A stretch of 64,000 nucleotides of DNA from DASUEB01 sp036275295 (lineage in GTDB: Bacteria; Bacteroidota; Bacteroidia; Flavobacteriales_D; Luteibaculaceae), in contig DASUEB010000095.1 in assembly GCA_036275295.1 (NCBI GenBank), positions 7,182-71,181 of the forward strand, in the 5' to 3' direction. The position numbers were made by a program, and so were the translations under genes. Below, one piece after another: positions 60,936-64,000 of the stretch (positions are counted from its first letter, which is position 1; each line of letters opens with the position of its first letter). Under the pieces are notes generated by a model. That model saw only the letters and a program-made list of their open reading frames with translations, was not told where the DNA came from and ran no database searches.

Positions 60936-62000
60936 CTACAACCATCTTTTCCGTCTAAAATAATACAAGGTTATGGCGGCAATGACTACTAGTGATGCCA
61001 GAAAATAATAAAATCCCCAGCGCGCCTTGGTTTCAGGTATGAATTCGAAATTGGTTCCGTAAACACCGGTCATAAAGGTGAGTGGAATAAAAACGGCGTT
61101 AAAAACAGTGAGCAGCTTCATAATCTCATTGAGTCGATTGGCTACATTGGTTTGATAAATTACCACCAAGTCGTTTAAATTCTCTCGCAGCGTTTCAATT
61201 TGGTCCGCTGCATGCTGGGTAAGATCTTGTAAGTCTTTGAAATATATGGTGTTTTTATTCGATAGATCAATGGTGCTTTTATTCATTTTAAGCATGAGAT
61301 CAACAGCAGGTCGAGTGATTTCACGGAGGTTGTTGATGCTGTATTTCAAACGGGTAATTTGCCTGAACAACAGTTTGTCTTTTGCAGCACTTCGCGACTC
61401 AAAGAGTTGTTTGTCGATGTCTTTTAATTGCGCGTTGATTTCATCGCTGATGAAGATATAGTTGTCGATTATCGCATCTAGCAGTACATACGTCAGGTAA
61501 TCTGATCCCTCGGTGCGCAATCTCGATTTGGTGTTCGAAAAACGCCTTCTTATGGGGTCGAAGAGGTCGCCCCGTTGCTCTTGAAAACTGATTACCAACT
61601 TATCAAATCTACACAAACTAAACTGTTCCTGCACAATTGGACTACCTTCACCCTCATTCCAAAGCATTTTGATGGTAATAAAGTAATAATCGCCGTGATC
61701 TTCCACCTTGGGCCGCTGATCGGTATTGAGGATATCTTCTAATACCAGGTTGTGAATGCCGAATTGCTGTCCAATGGACTCAATTAACTCCGTGTCGTGT
61801 ATGCCGGAAACGTTGATCCATGCGTGTTTCTGAGGATCTAGGTTTTGAACAATATCCTTGAGGTTTTTTGAGCAAGTAGCAACTGAGCCAACCTCGTCAT
61901 ACACCATTAAATCTAATACCGGTTGATGTGTTTTTCGCTCTCCAACAAATACCAAGGCACCCGGGGCCAGTCCACGTTTTATCGATTTTGTTGCATTCAT
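60936..62000 (-). CDS. corA: CorA-like divalent metal transporter with GTN signature
   Basis: A 354-residue transporter with a large cytoplasmic helical domain and two C-terminal membrane helices. The pore signature is usually YGMNF; here it reads YGTNFEF at ~314-320 (GTN at 315-317). The loop MTGVYG and tail FRRKRWL are otherwise typical. It probably moves Mg2+ or a related ion, but the altered motif may change selectivity. Confidence 0.9.
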   Translation of the reverse strand: MNATKSIKRGLAPGALVFVGERKTHQPVLDLMVYDEVGSVATCSKNLKDIVQNLDPQKHAWINVSGIHDTELIESIGQQFGIHNLVLEDILNTDQRPKVEDHGDYYFITIKMLWNEGEGSPIVQEQFSLCRFDKLVISFQEQRGDLFDPIRRRFSNTKSRLRTEGSDYLTYVLLDAIIDNYIFISDEINAQLKDIDKQLFESRSAAKDKLLFRQITRLKYSINNLREITRPAVDLMLKMNKSTIDLSNKNTIYFKDLQDLTQHAADQIETLRENLNDLVVIYQTNVANRLNEIMKLLTVFNAVFIPLTFMTGVYGTNFEFIPETKARWGFYYFLASLVVIAAITLYYFRRKRWL

Positions 62001-62054
62001 GCCTTAAATCTACTTTTTCTGAATATAAGATGCACGGCAAACCAGAAAAGATTC

Positions 62055-62062
62055 TAAATTTG
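62055..62062 (+). promoter_or_regulatory. -7 promoter box TAAATTTG of tRNA-Arg
   Basis: TAAATTTG is followed by CCGCC, as at tRNA-His. It ends 23 bases before the tRNA 5' end. No TTG at -33 spacing. Confidence 0.6.
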
Positions 62063-62085
62063 CCGCCCAGTAAGGAAGTAAAGAC

Positions 62086-62159
62086 GGTCGCGTAGCTCAG
62101 TTGGATAGAGCATCTGCCTTCTAAGCAGACGGTCAAAGGTTCGAATCCTTTCGCGATCA
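62086..62159 (+). tRNA. tRNA-Arg (TCT anticodon)
   Basis: A clear cloverleaf: acceptor GGTCGCG pairs with CGCGATC (one wobble), anticodon loop CTTCTAA with TCT, T arm AAAGGTTCGAATCCTTT, discriminator A at 62159. CCA not encoded. Confidence 0.96.
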
Positions 62160-62170
62160 CTCCGTTAATC

Positions 62171-62199
62171 AAAGCGACCCTCATCGGTCGCTTTTTTTT
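62171..62199 (+). terminator. Rho-independent terminator after tRNA-Arg
   Basis: A perfect 9-bp stem AAAGCGACC/GGTCGCTTT (62171-62179 and 62186-62194), 6-base loop, followed by five more T. Confidence 0.95.
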
Positions 62200-62217
62200 G
62201 TCCATTTTGAGCAAAAA

Positions 62218-62255
62218 TTCAACTGGTAGACGCTCTGAACTTATAGTTCAAATTC
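62218..62255 (+). other. tRNA-Leu-like fragment (D arm to anticodon arm)
   Basis: TGGTAGACGC followed by TCTGAACTTATAGTTCA resembles the D-loop and anticodon arm of a tRNA-Leu; no acceptor, variable or T arm is visible. It lies between the tRNA-Arg terminator and the response regulator gene. Confidence 0.25.
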
Positions 62256-62378
62256 CATCCGACTGAAGAACCTTGAATTCTGCTCCTTGTAGGTGGCAAA
62301 TGATTTAAAATCAGTTATTTATAAAAAACACCAGTTATTGAGATTTTCTTATCTTGGTGGGTAGCTAAATCCAAGTCA

Positions 62379-62780
62379 ATGGAAAAAATCAAACTTTTGC
62401 TTGTTGATGATGATGAAATCTTGGCATTTATTTTTGCCAATGCGCTCAACAATAAAGAAATTAACTGTGAATTTATCAGTAAACCAACTGCCGAAAGCGG
62501 TTTGGAGTACTTGCAAGAAACAAGCGACTTCCCGGACATCATCTTCATTGACTACAAATTGCCCGGTAAAGATGGCTTTGATTTCTTGCTCGAGTATGAG
62601 AAACAGCATTTCCACGAGCGGGAGGCACTGGTTTTTATGATTTCCTCCAGCAGTAAACAAGAGATGGCGAAGGCGGTTCAGGCATTTTCGTTTGTTGAGG
62701 CTTTTATTGAGAAACCTTTTGCGCCTCAGAAGCTAAGGGAGTTAATCAAATACTATTTTCCCAAAGCCGTCAATGTTTAG
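62379..62780 (+). CDS. Single-domain response regulator
   Basis: A 133-residue receiver domain with the acidic pocket VDDDE (near 9-13), phospho-acceptor Asp in IDYKLPGKDG (near 57), and C-terminal Lys in IEKPFAPQKL. No output domain, so it acts by phosphotransfer or protein contact. No kinase gene is adjacent. Its stop overlaps the mutS2 stop on the other strand. Confidence 0.93.
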   Translation: MEKIKLLLVDDDEILAFIFANALNNKEINCEFISKPTAESGLEYLQETSDFPDIIFIDYKLPGKDGFDFLLEYEKQHFHEREALVFMISSSSKQEMAKAVQAFSFVEAFIEKPFAPQKLRELIKYYFPKAVNV

Positions 62781-64000
62781 ACGACCTCAAGCTTCTGGCT
62801 TTTCACCTTGGTGATAAAATCGCCAAACTGCACGGTTACAGTGTCGTTTTGAATTTCCTTTACCAAGCCTTTTACCGTGCCGTCGATCATACGAACTGCG
62901 GCTCCAACTACAAGTGGCTTGATAGGTCGCTCAGCAGGTGTTTTGTCTTTTTTCTTTTTGGCTTTCTTAACTGCACCCGACACTTGCTTCGTTTTGGGGG
63001 CAGACAACTCATCAACCCACTTGGTTTTTTCAATGGCAACCGACTTGAGAAACTGGGCTAGCAGATCCTTTTGGGTTTTCACACCTGGTTTGTATTGCTC
63101 AATAAATTGCTGAAATTTTTTACCCAGTTGGATTTGGCGCTGATTGTTTTGTTGAATTTCTTGTAAACGCTGGTATTTACTGTCGTAAGCTGCAATTTGC
63201 TCCTCTAACTCTTTAGCCCTTTCTTCTGACTTGGTCTTAGCTTGAAACAACTCTTTTTTCAGCTGTTCCACTTCAGCCTTTGTTTTTTGCACCTCAGCTA
63301 AACTCTGATCAAATTGCACTCGGTCTTTTCTTACTCTTTTTTTCGCATCCTGAATCAACTTGGCATCGAGTCCAATCTTCTGTGCCACCTCAAAAGTAAA
63401 TGAGCTACCTGGCTGGCCAATGGCCAATTCATAACGCGGAGAGAGTGTTTCTCGGTCGAACAACATGCAACCATTGATAACACCTGGCAAATTTTCTGCC
63501 TGTACCTTAATGTTGCCGTAATGCGTGGTTAGCGCCCCGTAGGCACCCTTTTTATGCAGCTCTTGGAAAAATACTTCAGCTAGTGCTCCTCCCAATTCGG
63601 GATCGCTTCCGGTGCCAAATTCATCCATCAAAACCAAACTCTTTTTATTGGCCGTTTTGAGGATGTGCTTCATTTGTTTTAATCGATACGAATAGGTACT
63701 TAGTTCGTTTTCAATACTCTGATTGTCGCCAATATCGGTTAGAACCGTATCGAAGAAACAAAATCGGCTGTATTCCTTGCAGGAAACCAACATACCCGAC
63801 TGAAGCATCAGCTGCAGTAAACCAATTGTTTTTAACGTGATGGTTTTACCTCCCGCGTTCGGCCCAGAAATAACCAACATGCGATGGTCAGTCGACAAAT
63901 GAAGCGTTTGACCTAGTGTTTTGTTGCCTTTTTCTTTGTTTCTGAGGTAGAGTAGAGGGTGAACGCCCTGAACCAGATACAACTCACCGTCTTTACTTAG
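62777..64000 (-). CDS. mutS2: MutS2-like DNA-binding ATPase (5' end cut off), no Smr domain
   Basis: The frame is open to the end of the window, so 407 C-terminal residues are seen. The ATPase domain has Walker A SGPNAGGKTIT, then DEFGTGSDPELGGALAEV and the ABC-type ALTTHYGN. A coiled-coil region rich in Lys/Glu follows, and the protein ends in a KOW-like segment (MIDGTVKGLVKEIQNDTVTVQFG). The C-terminal Smr nuclease domain of many MutS2 proteins is missing. MutS2-type proteins act on branched DNA or stalled ribosomes. Confidence 0.88.
   Translation of the reverse strand, partial: LSKDGELYLVQGVHPLLYLRNKEKGNKTLGQTLHLSTDHRMLVISGPNAGGKTITLKTIGLLQLMLQSGMLVSCKEYSRFCFFDTVLTDIGDNQSIENELSTYSYRLKQMKHILKTANKKSLVLMDEFGTGSDPELGGALAEVFFQELHKKGAYGALTTHYGNIKVQAENLPGVINGCMLFDRETLSPRYELAIGQPGSSFTFEVAQKIGLDAKLIQDAKKRVRKDRVQFDQSLAEVQKTKAEVEQLKKELFQAKTKSEERAKELEEQIAAYDSKYQRLQEIQQNNQRQIQLGKKFQQFIEQYKPGVKTQKDLLAQFLKSVAIEKTKWVDELSAPKTKQVSGAVKKAKKKKDKTPAERPIKPLVVGAAVRMIDGTVKGLVKEIQNDTVTVQFGDFITKVKSQKLEVV

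Noticed and set aside
1..64000. Insertion sequence, prophage, integrative element or plasmid origin
   Set aside because: No transposase, integrase, phage structural genes, inverted repeats at ends or att duplications were found; gene order looks chromosomal.

Overview
The window comes from a chromosome of the phylum Bacteroidota, most likely order Flavobacteriales; I cannot fix a genus. Supporting signs are: -7 promoter boxes of the TAnnTTTG type before many genes and both tRNAs; a type IX secretion sorting tail on a secreted esterase (56659-58023); a fused E1 alpha/beta 2-oxoacid dehydrogenase (1549-3537); a long-tailed ribosomal protein S16; bacillithiol deacetylase BshB1; an OstA-like LPS transport protein; and many short lipoproteins. 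There are no insertion sequences, phage genes, CRISPR arrays or rRNA genes. Gene density is high, with many ATGA or TGATG start/stop overlaps, and it looks like ordinary chromosome.

Layout. 1-9711: a cut-off LTA-synthase-like enzyme, E1 dehydrogenase, pckA, two small membrane or secreted proteins, a saccharopine-dehydrogenase-like enzyme and a secreted HExxH protein. 9748-11558: rpsP-rimM-trmN6. 11702-16316: bshB1, then a three-gene glycan cluster (glycosyltransferase, formyltransferase/propeller fusion, flippase). 16400-17511: tRNA-His, a hypothetical gene and a pseudouridine synthase. 17867-27881: the complete histidine pathway split into two oppositely oriented operons, hisGDCBH on the minus strand and hisAFIE on the plus strand, with a lipoprotein, lepB and a WbqC-family gene between them. 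27911-34976: a TPP riboswitch and the thiamine operon thiS-C-(E-like)-D-E-G-H-F. 34965-44238: OstA-like protein, purA, relA/spoT, fumarylacetoacetase, glyA and an MFS exporter. 44463-51275: lipoproteins, a TPR protein, an ABC-F ATPase, two tandem FKBP isomerases and an FAD oxidoreductase. 51366-56135: a 1589-residue secreted protein with 21 tandem 60-residue repeats. 56659-64000: T9SS esterase, typA, a lipoprotein, corA, tRNA-Arg, a response regulator and a cut-off mutS2-like gene.

The two most interesting items are a histidine attenuator before hisG and the giant repeat protein. The attenuator has a 16-codon leader peptide with four consecutive His codons, followed by mutually exclusive hairpins and a U-tract terminator. 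The repeat protein is an exported solenoid with an N-terminal carboxypeptidase-regulatory-like domain. All family names come from reading the translated sequence; no database search was run.
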